Positions 1-8,097 of a stretch of DNA of 43,352 bases are shown here, piece after piece; the stretch's first letter is position 1; each line of letters opens with the position of its first letter. Source of the DNA: Kiritimatiellia bacterium (GTDB lineage Bacteria; Verrucomicrobiota; Kiritimatiellia; CAIQIC01; Lenti-01); contig JAFXQI010000094.1 of NCBI GenBank assembly GCA_017527155.1, positions 1 through 43,352 on the forward strand, in the 5' to 3' direction. Position numbers and translations under genes: made by a program. The notes under the pieces were generated by a model. The model worked only from the letters and a program-made list of their open reading frames with translations, did no database searches and was not told where the DNA came from.

Positions 1-30
1 ACTTTTTGTCCTTTTGTGCTTTCTGTCGCC

Positions 31-113
31 TCTCCGCGTCTCCGCGACTCCGCGTGAGCTTTTGTCTCCCCAAGCCCTCTGCGCCTCCGCCTCTCTGCGC
101 CTCTGCGTGAGAC
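31..113. repeat. Short C/T-rich imperfect repeats (TCTCCGCGTC / CTCTGCGCCTCTGCGTGAG)
   Basis: Two clusters of imperfect repeats of the pattern CTCYGCG occur, one around 31-58 and the other around 78-113. The second contains CTCTGCGCCTCTGCGTGAG. No credible reading frame covers the stretch 1-286. The rest of it holds several AAGTTGT repeats (163-220) and then the ACTCGTCACTGCGCCCGCAGGGCG repeat family. Confidence 0.6.
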
Positions 114-260
114 CAATCAGAGTTCCTCTTGCCTCCCTTTGCCCTGTTTGTCTTCTTTCCAAGAAGTTGTTTTCGGTTGTTTTTCAAGTTGTCCCAAGTT
201 GTTTCCGGGTTGTGGCTTCCGGCAAGGGGAATCGTCACCTTGAACTGGCCTTCTTCGTCC

Positions 261-305
261 CGCCCGCAGGGCGCACCGCAAACTCGTCACTGCGCCCGCA
301 GGGCG
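261..305. repeat. Dispersed CGCCCGCAGGGCG / ACTCGTCACTGCG repeat, copy 1
   Basis: Two copies of the hyphenated palindrome CGCCCGCAGGGCG flank the words CACCGCAAACTCGTCACTG. The same combination recurs at 2019-2095 and, in variant form, at 5001-5065 and 5148-5210. The copy overlaps the 3' end of the ATPase gene that ends at 287 and supplies its last codons and its TGA stop. Confidence 0.75.
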
Positions 306-1597
306 ACTGCGCCCGCGTAGTAGATGGGCCGGAACTTCAGCCGCTGGGCGGGAAGCTCCCCGAAGGGGGCGGAGGAGAAGACGATGGCGTCCAGGACGGA
401 CGGGGCTTCCTTCAGCAGCTGGTGCACGCTCTTGAGACGGCCCGCCGCGCCGCTTTTTACCTCGATGGGCTGCACGCGGCCGTCCAGGGCGACCACGAAA
501 TCGACCTCGGCCTGCGCGTTTTTCGCGTCCCGTTTCCACCAGTGCGGTTCGTCGCCGCCGAATGCCGCGGACAGTTCCTGCGCCACGAACTGCTCCGCCA
601 GCGCGCCGTTGTAGGTGTTGAGCAGGTCGCGTTCACGCAGGACTTCGTCCGCCGGCCGGCCGGACATCGCCTGGTAGAGGCCGATGTCCCCCGCGTAGGG
701 CTTGATCCGGGGCGCCGTGTCGAGGTCGAACGGCAGGGCGGCGGACGACACCGCCCGCGACAGCTTCACCAGCCGCGCCTTCGCGAGGAGCTCCAGCGCC
801 TTTTTGTTGGTGGTTCCCGAATGCCCGCGGGAAAGCGCCGCGTAGGCGATCTGCCGCCCGGCGGACGCGACGGCGGCGCGCCAGATTTCGCGGAGCGTGG
901 AAGCCTCCATGCGTTCCGGGTACTTCGCGAAATCCTGCTCGAAGGCGATGATCAGGTCGTTCTGGATTTCCCGAACGTCCAGCAGGCTACCGCCCTCCGC
1001 CCGGACCTTGACGCATTCGGGCAGCCCCCCGACGAGCGAATAGGTCCGCACCTCGTCCAGCAACTTCGCGTGGACGGCCTCGGGCAACGCCTTGGGGTCC
1101 CCCCGCACCACTGCCGCCAAGGGTTCGTTGCCCACCGCTTCCAGATACTCGGCGAAGGTCATCGGGTGCAATTCGGCGAACTGGACCCTCCCGACGGGGA
1201 ATGGGAGGTCGTCGAGGGCGAAATCCAGAAGCGACCCCGCCGCGAGAACTGGCACCTCCGGCAGTTGCTCGTAAAAGTACCGCAACGCCGCCAACGCCTT
1301 GGGGCACAACTGGATTTCGTCCAGGAACAGCAGGGTTTTCCCGCCCAGGAGCCGCTGGCCGGAGATGAGTTCGAGTTCGTTGCAGATGCGGACCGGGTCC
1401 AGATCCCGGTCGAAGACCGACTGCCATTGCGGGGAAATCTCGAAGTTCACCTCCAGAAAGGCGTCTTTGTAGAACGTTTTGGCAAACTCCCTGGCGCACC
1501 ACGTCTTGCCGGTCTGGCGCATTCCGCGGATGACGAGCGGCTTGCGGACGGACTTGCCGTGCCATTCTTCCAGTTTTTTTGCAAAAATACGTTTCAT
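287..1597 (-). CDS. AAA_14 / DUF4143 ATPase (copy A)
   Basis: This 436-residue protein has the two-part layout of the AAA_14 plus DUF4143 family. The N-terminal P-loop ATPase has Walker A GMRQTGKT at residues 25-32 and Walker B LLFLDEIQ. The C-terminal part has EVDFVV followed by PIEVKSG, a pattern that resembles a PD-(D/E)XK nuclease core. Members are widespread and mostly uncharacterised; many occur as multiple copies in one genome. The ATG at 1597 is chosen because GGAGAAAGG precedes it at a normal distance; an in-frame ATG at 1639 lies upstream but would overlap the promoter region. The gene is first of three relatives in a row (next at 2150-3496 and 3577-4839), all on the minus strand. 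Its last residues are encoded by a dispersed repeat. Of the three, only this copy keeps the Lys of the nuclease-like motif. Confidence 0.88.
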   Translation of the reverse strand: MKRIFAKKLEEWHGKSVRKPLVIRGMRQTGKTWCAREFAKTFYKDAFLEVNFEISPQWQSVFDRDLDPVRICNELELISGQRLLGGKTLLFLDEIQLCPKALAALRYFYEQLPEVPVLAAGSLLDFALDDLPFPVGRVQFAELHPMTFAEYLEAVGNEPLAAVVRGDPKALPEAVHAKLLDEVRTYSLVGGLPECVKVRAEGGSLLDVREIQNDLIIAFEQDFAKYPERMEASTLREIWRAAVASAGRQIAYAALSRGHSGTTNKKALELLAKARLVKLSRAVSSAALPFDLDTAPRIKPYAGDIGLYQAMSGRPADEVLRERDLLNTYNGALAEQFVAQELSAAFGGDEPHWWKRDAKNAQAEVDFVVALDGRVQPIEVKSGAAGRLKSVHQLLKEAPSVLDAIVFSSAPFGELPAQRLKFRPIYYAGAVALRAQ

Positions 1598-1624
1598 TCC
1601 GGTTGCCTTTCTCCGCTTGTGTCG

Positions 1625-1717
1625 ATGGAGATATACCATGTCCCCGCCTTCCCATCAATCCAGAATGGAGATTTACCAATGGTATTTCTTGTCTTCCGAT
1701 GGAGATTTACCAATGGT
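1625..1717 (-). promoter_or_regulatory. Promoter with three repeated operator-like boxes upstream of ATPase copy A
   Basis: On the minus strand ACCATTGGTAAATCTCCAT occurs twice without change (plus-strand 1665-1683 and 1699-1717). A third, altered copy ATGGTATATCTCCAT lies at 1625-1639. A promoter can be read as TTGATG (1653-1658), a 17-bp spacer and TATATC (1630-1635), so the altered copy contains the -10 box while the two intact copies lie just upstream of the -35. The core TACCAATGGTA is a near-perfect palindrome. This looks like a repressor site array, probably for this gene itself; the regulator is unknown. Confidence 0.6.
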
Positions 1718-1740
1718 GTTGCGCTTTCTGCAAGTGACGA

Positions 1741-2149
1741 GCGACGAGGTTGCGCTACGGCCTGTCGGCCCCGCCATTCCCCCCCTGGCGCGGCAAGATG
1801 CCGTACCTCCGGAAGCACCGCCACACCTTTTCCCCGACTTCCGCGCCACCTCCGGAGGTAAGGCTTCCAGCCGAGCCCATTTCCAATCCTCCCGCCCGCG
1901 AGCGGCCCCGCATTGAAGGGTTGAAAGGGTGAAGAGTTGAAAGGTTGAAAAGTTGAGGAAATCTGTTGAAGGGCCATCCTTCAACTTTTCACCCGCCGCG
2001 GCGGCCGCCGTGCCGTCTGCGCGCAGGGTGCACCGCAAACTCGTCTCACGCGTCTCTCGTAACTCGTAACTCGTCACTGCGCCCGCAGGGCGCTCTGGCT
2101 CTTTGCAATAGGTCAGTACCGTGTTGCGGATTTTGGAAAAGCCGGCCTC
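1741..2149. other. Gene-free stretch with repeats
   Basis: No credible gene was found between the operator boxes and the next ATPase. The stretch holds an array of TTGAAAGG-like words from about 1914 to 1985, whose end (ATCCTTCAACTTTTCACCC) is the inverse of its beginning. It then holds a copy of the ACTCGTAACTCGTCACTGCGCCCGCAGGGCG family at 2019-2095. Confidence 0.6.
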
Positions 2150-3496
2150 TCACTCCGCCAGCGCCCGGTCCAGGATTCCCTCGTCCAGCAGGAACGGCAC
2201 CACCCCGACCCTCCAAATGCCCTCTTCCGACACCCGCAGGCCCTCCGTTCCCCCCGTCACCACCATCTTCCTGAAAAAGTCCCCGCTTTTCCGCAGCGGC
2301 AGCAGCTCCCGTTGCTCCTTTTCCGCCGTCGGCATCGCGAACGCCGACTGGATGTACAGCCGCCCCGGGGCCCGGTTCACCACAAAATCGATTTCGTGCA
2401 GGCGCATCTCCCGCTTCCCGTTCGCCCCCGTCGCCGTGATGGGCACCACCCCCACGTCCACCAGGCATCCCCGCCTCACCAGCTCGTTGTAGAGCACGTT
2501 CTCCATCGCGTGCGACGGCGACGTCTCCCGGAACCCCATCCGCGCGTTCCGGAGCCCCGTGTCTTCGCAGTACCACTTCGACGGCGAATCGAAATACCGC
2601 TTTCCCTTCACGTCCCAACGTTTCGCCTCCGAGAACAGGAACGCGTCCTGCAAGTGCTCCAGGTACCGCCGGACCGTGTGGTCGTTCGTCGCCGTCCGCG
2701 CCGCCGACCGCAGCGTTTCCACCAGCTTGTGCGGGTTGGTCAGCGACCCTGTGGCGCTCGCCACCGCGTCCACCACCTTTCCCAGCACCCCGTCGTCCTT
2801 CAGCCGGTACCTCTTGCGGATGTCCGCGAGGTACACCTCCCGGAACAACCCTTCCAGGTACCGCGCCCGCTCCCGGTCGTCGCTTTCCGCCACCGCCAGC
2901 GGCATCCCGCCCCACAGCAGGTAGCGGTCGAACGCCGCCGCCTTGTCCCCGCCGGGCCCCACCCCCGTCGCATCACAGTATTCCGCGAACGAAAACGGAT
3001 GCACCCGCACCTGGCTCCCACGGTCCGCGAACGCCGACTCGATGTCGCTCGACAGCATCCGCGAGTTCGACCCCGTCACGTACACATCCACCTTGTCCAT
3101 CTGCCGGAGCCCGTTCAGCGTGTCGTGGAACGTCGCGTAGGCCCCCTCCCGGTCCTCCGGCGCCAACCGCGCCAAGTCCACCTCCGGCGGCAGGATTTTC
3201 CGCGCCAGCTGCACCTCGTCGATGAACACGTACGTCCACTTCCCGTCCTCCGGGAGCCGCGCCCGGATCCACTCCCCCAGCGACAGCGCGTCCCGGCACC
3301 CCCGGAACTCGTCCCGGTCCAGCGGCACCTCCACGATGTGCCGTCCGTCCACCCCCTGCTCCTCCAGCCACTCCTTGAACAGCACCGACAGCAAATACGA
3401 CTTTCCGCACCGCCGCACCCCCGTCACGATTTTCACCAATCCGTTGTGCATTCGGTGTTTCAGCTGTTCCAGATACCTGTCCCGCCGGACTTTCAT
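2150..3496 (-). CDS. AAA_14 / DUF4143 ATPase (copy B)
   Basis: The protein is 448 residues from the ATG at 3496. Walker A GVRRCGKS is at residues 26-33 and Walker B is YVFIDEVQ, followed by VYVTGSNSRML, which matches the sensor region of the AAA_14 family. The C-terminal DUF4143 part has EIDFVV and then YIQSAFAM. The Lys of copy A's EVKSG is replaced here, as in many family members, so nuclease activity is doubtful. Start choice: the ATG at 3496 follows GGAGAG by about 10 bases, and in-frame ATGs at 3514 and 3523 are alternatives. The gene lies between two relatives but is too different from them to be a recent duplication. The role is unknown; links of such ATPases to toxin-antitoxin-like or phage-related functions are speculative. 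Confidence 0.85.
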   Translation of the reverse strand: MKVRRDRYLEQLKHRMHNGLVKIVTGVRRCGKSYLLSVLFKEWLEEQGVDGRHIVEVPLDRDEFRGCRDALSLGEWIRARLPEDGKWTYVFIDEVQLARKILPPEVDLARLAPEDREGAYATFHDTLNGLRQMDKVDVYVTGSNSRMLSSDIESAFADRGSQVRVHPFSFAEYCDATGVGPGGDKAAAFDRYLLWGGMPLAVAESDDRERARYLEGLFREVYLADIRKRYRLKDDGVLGKVVDAVASATGSLTNPHKLVETLRSAARTATNDHTVRRYLEHLQDAFLFSEAKRWDVKGKRYFDSPSKWYCEDTGLRNARMGFRETSPSHAMENVLYNELVRRGCLVDVGVVPITATGANGKREMRLHEIDFVVNRAPGRLYIQSAFAMPTAEKEQRELLPLRKSGDFFRKMVVTGGTEGLRVSEEGIWRVGVVPFLLDEGILDRALAE

Positions 3497-3535
3497 GTCA
3501 AATCCACTCTCCATGTCGTGCAAATTTGAATTCGG

Positions 3536-3563
3536 ATTGTCCCCCGGATTCCTCGCCTGTCAA
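3536..3563 (-). promoter_or_regulatory. Candidate promoter for ATPase copy B
   Basis: On the minus strand TTGACA (3558-3563) is followed by a 16-bp spacer and GACAAT (3536-3541). It sits in the short gap after the stop of copy C at 3577, so copy B can be transcribed on its own. The word AATCCG occurs twice near the -10 box. Confidence 0.5.
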
Positions 3564-3576
3564 GAAGCAACCGCAC

Positions 3577-4839
3577 TCAGCATGCTGCCAGCAACCACTC
3601 CGCCGCCGGAAGCACCTCCACCCGCTTCCCGTTGGCGAGGGGAATTTCGCCCCGTTCATTGCGGGTCACGACGAGCATGCGTCCGAGCGGGCGCCATGCA
3701 TCGAGTTTTTCCAGCGCCGCGACCTCCCGTCTGGCGGTCTCCGCATTGGCGAGCGACCAGCACGCCTGCACGCCGAGCCCCGCCTCGGGGACGTGGAAAT
3801 CGACCTCTGCGTTCCTCCTGTAGAACTTCAGTCCCTCCCCGTAACGCCGCCGCAGGTGCACGGCGCACAAATTCTCCAGCAACGCGCTGTCCGGGTCGCC
3901 CAGGAAGATGTTCAAGAGTCCGTTGTCGGTGAAATAGTGCTTCTGCACCCCTTCCCGTTCCGAAAAACTCCCCGCGCTGTTCGCGATGGAAAACACCAGG
4001 CACGACTCCCGCATGAACCGCACGTAATCCCTCACCCCGGACGCCGTTCCACCGGCCCCCGCGGCCTTCACCAAGTCCGCGATCCGGTGGTAGGACGCGC
4101 TCTGGCACACGCTTTCCGCGAGCTTCTTGACCGTCAGGCGCAAGCCTTCCTCGTTGCGCACCCCGTTCCGCGCCACCATGTCGCTGAAGAAGATGCGCCC
4201 GAACAGCCCGTTCAGCCAGCCCCGCTTGTCCGCGTGGCGCAGCGTCTCCGGCAGCCCCCCGAAGCGCAGATAGGCCTCGAACCGCCGCGCCACCTCCCCG
4301 GCGCCACGGCCGTACTTCCTCCCGGGCCCCTCCCGCACGCCCGCCGCCCGCAGGTATTCCGAGAACGAATACGGCCAGACCTCCTTCACCAGATACCGCC
4401 CCCCCAGCGTCGAAGCGATTTCCCGGCTGAGCATCTTCGCGTTCGAACCGGTCACCCACACCCGCCGCCCCTCGTTCGCCAACCGCCGCGCGAACTTTTC
4501 CCACCCTTCCACGTTCTGGATCTCGTCGAAATACAGCGACGGCTCTCCCGGGTACAGCGACCGGTACGCCACCAGGATCGCATCCAGCTCCTTCGCCTTC
4601 AATTCCGCGAGCCGTTCGTCGTCGAAATTCACCAGGCACAGTTCCTCCGGCCGCCTTCCCGCGGCCAATTCCGCCTTCATCCGCTGGTACATCAGGTAAC
4701 TCTTCCCGGCCTGCCGCAACCCAACCAGCACGTACCGCCCCCCCTCTTCGAACCCGTACTCGCGCTCCGTCAATTCCACCCCCCGCACGAACTCCTGGTT
4801 CTCCACGATGACCCGCTTCAACACTTCGATGTCCACCAT
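3577..4839 (-). CDS. AAA_14 / DUF4143 ATPase (copy C)
   Basis: This 420-residue member of the same family has Walker A GLRQAGKS at residues 40-47 and Walker B SLYFDEIQ. These are followed by VWVTGSNAKML and, in the C-terminal DUF4143 region, by AEVDFHV and GVQACWSLAN. As in copy B, the second acidic/Lys motif is not conserved. The ATG at 4839 is chosen because CGGAGG lies seven bases upstream; a longer frame up to 4902 would run through the promoter. It is the promoter-proximal member of the trio, but each of the three appears to have its own promoter. Function is unknown. Confidence 0.86.
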   Translation of the reverse strand: MVDIEVLKRVIVENQEFVRGVELTEREYGFEEGGRYVLVGLRQAGKSYLMYQRMKAELAAGRRPEELCLVNFDDERLAELKAKELDAILVAYRSLYPGEPSLYFDEIQNVEGWEKFARRLANEGRRVWVTGSNAKMLSREIASTLGGRYLVKEVWPYSFSEYLRAAGVREGPGRKYGRGAGEVARRFEAYLRFGGLPETLRHADKRGWLNGLFGRIFFSDMVARNGVRNEEGLRLTVKKLAESVCQSASYHRIADLVKAAGAGGTASGVRDYVRFMRESCLVFSIANSAGSFSEREGVQKHYFTDNGLLNIFLGDPDSALLENLCAVHLRRRYGEGLKFYRRNAEVDFHVPEAGLGVQACWSLANAETARREVAALEKLDAWRPLGRMLVVTRNERGEIPLANGKRVEVLPAAEWLLAAC

Positions 4840-4851
4840 GCCAACCTCCGA

Positions 4852-4902
4852 TTTGTTTGCCTTTGCCGAACAAACAATCTCAATTTTGTTTGCTATTGTC
4901 AA
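4852..4902 (-). promoter_or_regulatory. Promoter and inverted-repeat operator of ATPase copy C
   Basis: A perfect inverted repeat CAAACAA-N8-TTGTTTG occupies 4871-4892. It overlaps the spacer and -10 region of a promoter read on the minus strand as TTGACA (4897-4902), a 17-bp spacer and GATTGT (4874-4879). The half-site word TTTGTTTGC occurs at 4885-4893 and again at 4852-4860, between the promoter and the ribosome binding site. The layout fits autorepression. The motif is unrelated to the boxes in front of copy A. Confidence 0.6.
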
Positions 4903-4984
4903 CCATTTTTGCAGAGCTGACGAAAGTCATGCAATGCTTGTTCAGAAGGTTCCGCGCGACTTCCGGGGGTACGGCATCCTGCCG

Positions 4985-5212
4985 CGTGGGGATGGGGCAT
5001 TGCGCGCCCGAAGGCGCGCCCCCGCAAACTCGTCTCTCGTCACTCGTAACTCGTCACTGCGCGCCCTTGGGCGCGCAAGGCGCGCCCCCGCGCACGCCTC
5101 CCTCGTCCGCGCGGCTCGCTCGGAGAGCTCGCCCTACCAGTCCGCCGGCAGGGCGCACCGCAAACTCGTCTCTCGTCTCTCGTCACTCGTCTCTGCGCCC
5201 ACAGGGCGCAAA
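4985..5212. repeat. Cluster of dispersed repeats (ACTCGTCACTGCG family and GCTCGCTCGGAGAGC family)
   Basis: Two variant copies of the CGCAAACTCGTCTCTCGTCAC...GCGCCC family lie at about 5024-5065 and 5148-5210. Between them at 5111-5134 is a copy of the repeat with core GGCTCGCTCGGAGAGCTCG, which recurs at 7782, 7951, 13885 and 36599. The right-hand end overlaps the 3' end of the AAA+ gene that stops at 5183. The gap 4903-5182 holds no other feature. Confidence 0.7.
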
Positions 5213-7537
5213 CCCGAAGGGGCGGTTCTCCGCGGCGATGGACGGGGGCTTGAGGGCGGATTCGCGCTCCAGGGCGTCCACGAGACGGGCGGCGGAGGGC
5301 TCGTCGTCCAGGTAGTGGAAGGACTGGCGGACGGTGCGGTAGTCGCCGGGGGCCAGCGAGGGGATGGCATCCAGGCGGGCCGCCGATTCCGGGTCCAGGG
5401 GCGCCTTGAACATGCGCTCGAAGAACAGGCGCTTCCCGGCCGCGTCGAGGTACCCGAAGCGGAGCTTGAACGTGAACCGCCGCAGCACCGCCGGGTCGAG
5501 ACGGTCCATGCAGTTGGTCGCCCCGACGAAGATGCCGCCGAAGTCTTCCATCCCGTGCAGCAGCTCGTTGACCTGAGTCAGCTCCCAACGGTGGTGGGAG
5601 GAGGCGCGGTCCATCATCAGGCCGTCCATCTCGTCGAGGAAGAGGATGGAGCCGTTGGCGGCGGCCCGGTGGAAGGCCTCGCGGATTCTGGCCTCGGTTT
5701 CCCCGACGTAGGGGCCCAGCAGGGAAGACCCGGTCAGCAGGTCCAGCCTGGCTCCGCTTTCGCGGGCGAGATGGCGGACGAACTCGGTCTTGCCGGTTCC
5801 CGGAGGGCCGTAGAGGAGGATGTTGAGCCGGGGCCGGTCGGGCGAAGCGCAGGAACGGGCGCCTTCGCCGCGGAACTTGCGCACGGCGGCGAGGACCCGC
5901 TCGGGGGAGATTTCCCCGACGACGTTGAGGCCTTCGACGGAGTAGTCGGCGGAGTCGGCGGCGGCTTCGTCCCGTACCCGGATGCCCAGCAGCTCGCAGT
6001 GGGGTTCGAGGAGGGCGGAGAGGGTTTGCTCCACCTCCTCCGGGGCGGGGCCGATGCGCTTGAGGCTTTCGAGGGCCGTCGCGATGCCCCCGGCATTGAC
6101 CGGGTAGCGGGAGGACAGCCGCCCGACGGTTTCGGAAGGCAGGATGCCGTCCAGGCCGAGACGCCCGACCGTGTTCCGCCAGATGGCCAACCGCTTCTGC
6201 CCGTCGAGGGGCTCGAACCGGATGGAATAGGCGAACCGGCGGCGGATCGATTCGTCGAGGGCATCGGCGGGGGTGTTGGCAATCCAGATGGCCGGCAGCT
6301 TCGCGTCGTCGAGGGTGGCATTGACGACTCCCTTGCGCCCGTGGTCGCGGGAAAGGAAGCCGAACAGGCCTTCCCCGACGGTACCCAGCAGTTCGTCGGC
6401 TTCGTCGACCAGGACGACGACTCGCCCCGCCGGGAAATGCTCGTTGCACAGGCGGATGCCGGTGAAGCGGGCGGTGGGCGAGATGTGCCCGTTGGCGTCG
6501 CCCTGGCGGATTTCGACCAGGTCGTACCCCAGTTCGCGCACGAGGGTCTTGGCGAAGGACGTCTTGCCGGTTCCGGGAGGACCGTAGAACAGGATGTTGG
6601 GCGCGTGCCCGTTGGTAGCGGCGGGCGCGGCGAGAAGGGCCTTGAGAATGGCCGCGTGCCGCTCGGCGAGGGCTCCATGGAAGGAGAGCGGCAGGGCGTC
6701 GTCGAGGGCGGTGCGTTTGTAGAAACGGCTTTCGATGAGGGTTTCCCCGCCGTTTTGCAGGCATTCCCAGATGGGGGTCCCGTGGACGAGGTCGGTGTCC
6801 TCGTCGACAACCTCGAACCGGCGCAGGGGGGCATCGGCACGGAGGGCGCGGGCGACTTCGCTGTCGGGACGGTCCGTGGCCATGGCGATGAAGTCGATGC
6901 GCTCCTGCGGGGTGCGGAGTCTGCGGGGAAGGGCGCCGTAATGGGTCATGTCGCGGACCGCGGCATACACGAACACATCGCGGGCCACCGGGTCCAGGCC
7001 CAGGAACGACGCGATGGCCTCCACCCGCGCCTCCATGGGGTCGGCCGGACGCTTGCGGTTGGCGCGGTGTTCGCGGGCGAGGAGGAGGTCGCACGCTTCT
7101 TCGAGCATGGCCCGGCAGGCGGGGCGGTGGGCCTCGCAGTTCCAGATGTCGAGAATGGTGTCGGCCATGCCGCCGCAGTCGCGGAGCCGCATCCGCCGCT
7201 TCTGCATCCGGCGGACGGCCTTGGCTAGCGGGTCGTCGCCTTCGGGGAGTTCGGGCACGCGCTTCGATTTGCCGTTGCGGGCGGGCCGCTCCGGCACCGG
7301 CACGCCGGGTTCGCCCTCGAAGAAGGGCGCATCCGGGCCGAAATGGTTCAGGACCAGGTCTTTCAGGTCCTTCTTGACGAAATGGGGGGAATTGGCGAAC
7401 AGGCAGAACACATCGGAGTCGTCCATGGACTCCTGCCAGTTGTGCACCAGATTCCGGCAGCAGCGGATGGCCTGTTCGAGGAGCCACCCGAAGCCGATGT
7501 CGTTCCGGTATCCGCGGCGGGGAGAAGTTTGGGTCAT
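5183..7537 (-). CDS. Tandem-domain AAA+ ATPase (Cdc48-like architecture)
   Basis: The 784-residue protein has an N-terminal helical region of about 300 residues and two AAA+ modules. The first has Walker A GPPGTGKT near residue 318 and Walker B VVVLVDEAD. The second has GPPGTGKT near residue 577 and ILFLDEMDG, followed by GATNCMDRLDPAVLRRF, which contains a sensor region and an arginine-finger-like stretch. The pattern suggests a ring-forming remodelling or unfolding ATPase, but no adaptor or protease gene is adjacent. The ATG at 7537 follows AAGGA; a longer frame to 7582 has no ribosome site. The last dozen residues (FAPCGRRDE) are encoded inside a dispersed intergenic repeat, so the natural C-terminus has probably been altered or extended by it. 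The substrate is unknown. Confidence 0.85.
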   Translation of the reverse strand: MTQTSPRRGYRNDIGFGWLLEQAIRCCRNLVHNWQESMDDSDVFCLFANSPHFVKKDLKDLVLNHFGPDAPFFEGEPGVPVPERPARNGKSKRVPELPEGDDPLAKAVRRMQKRRMRLRDCGGMADTILDIWNCEAHRPACRAMLEEACDLLLAREHRANRKRPADPMEARVEAIASFLGLDPVARDVFVYAAVRDMTHYGALPRRLRTPQERIDFIAMATDRPDSEVARALRADAPLRRFEVVDEDTDLVHGTPIWECLQNGGETLIESRFYKRTALDDALPLSFHGALAERHAAILKALLAAPAATNGHAPNILFYGPPGTGKTSFAKTLVRELGYDLVEIRQGDANGHISPTARFTGIRLCNEHFPAGRVVVLVDEADELLGTVGEGLFGFLSRDHGRKGVVNATLDDAKLPAIWIANTPADALDESIRRRFAYSIRFEPLDGQKRLAIWRNTVGRLGLDGILPSETVGRLSSRYPVNAGGIATALESLKRIGPAPEEVEQTLSALLEPHCELLGIRVRDEAAADSADYSVEGLNVVGEISPERVLAAVRKFRGEGARSCASPDRPRLNILLYGPPGTGKTEFVRHLARESGARLDLLTGSSLLGPYVGETEARIREAFHRAAANGSILFLDEMDGLMMDRASSHHRWELTQVNELLHGMEDFGGIFVGATNCMDRLDPAVLRRFTFKLRFGYLDAAGKRLFFERMFKAPLDPESAARLDAIPSLAPGDYRTVRQSFHYLDDEPSAARLVDALERESALKPPSIAAENRPFGFAPCGRRDE

Positions 7538-7645
7538 GGCGAGTCCTTGGGTGGGGGTTGATGGGGAATCGGAGGTCCGCACCGTTGCGTCCCTTCACCG
7601 GCTTACTCGCCGCCGCAGGGAGCAATCTGACAGGCTGGTCTCTTT

Positions 7646-7983
7646 TTCCGGGGAGAACGGTTTGCGGAATGGTTTGGCCGTTTCCAACCGCGGACGCGCA
7701 GAAGCGCGTCCCTCCCCATGGAGAGCGCACCGGGAGGGGCGCGCTTCCGCGCGACCTTGTGGGTGGGGGAATTTCCGGGATGCGGCTCGCTCGGAGAGCT
7801 CGCCCCAGCACCGCTTCCGGGGAGAACGGTTTGCGGAAGGGTGTGGCTGTTTTCCACCGTGGACGCGCAGAAGCGCGTCCCTCCCCGCGGAGGGCTCACG
7901 GGGAGGGGCGCGCTTCCGCGCGACCTTGTGGGTGGGGGAATTTCCGGGATGCGGCTCGCTCGGAGAGCTCGCCCCACCACCGC
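7646..7983. repeat. Two tandem 169-bp units made of dispersed repeats
   Basis: The word TTCCGGGGAGAACGGTTTGC starts at 7646 and again at 7815, giving two consecutive units of 169 bp. Each unit contains the GGACGCGCAGAAGCGCGTCC...GCGCTTCCGCGCGACC repeat (7692-7756 and 7861-7925). Each then has GTGGGTGGGGGAATTTCC and the core GGCTCGCTCGGAGAGCTCG (7782-7805 and 7951-7974). The units differ mainly in the middle. The whole gap 7538-8097 holds no credible gene. Confidence 0.85.
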
Positions 7984-8097
7984 CGCAGGGCGCATCCGCC
8001 TGCGGCGCAAATTCGCCGGACACGAGTTTGCGAGGTGTTGCCGTGGCGCGGATGCCCCCCCCTCCAAACAACGCCGTGTCTCGTACGCCCGTCTCCG

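Noticed and set aside
7540-8097. Insertion sequence remnant
   Set aside because: No transposase-like frame and no terminal inverted repeats with target duplication; the stretch is explained by the 169-bp tandem units.
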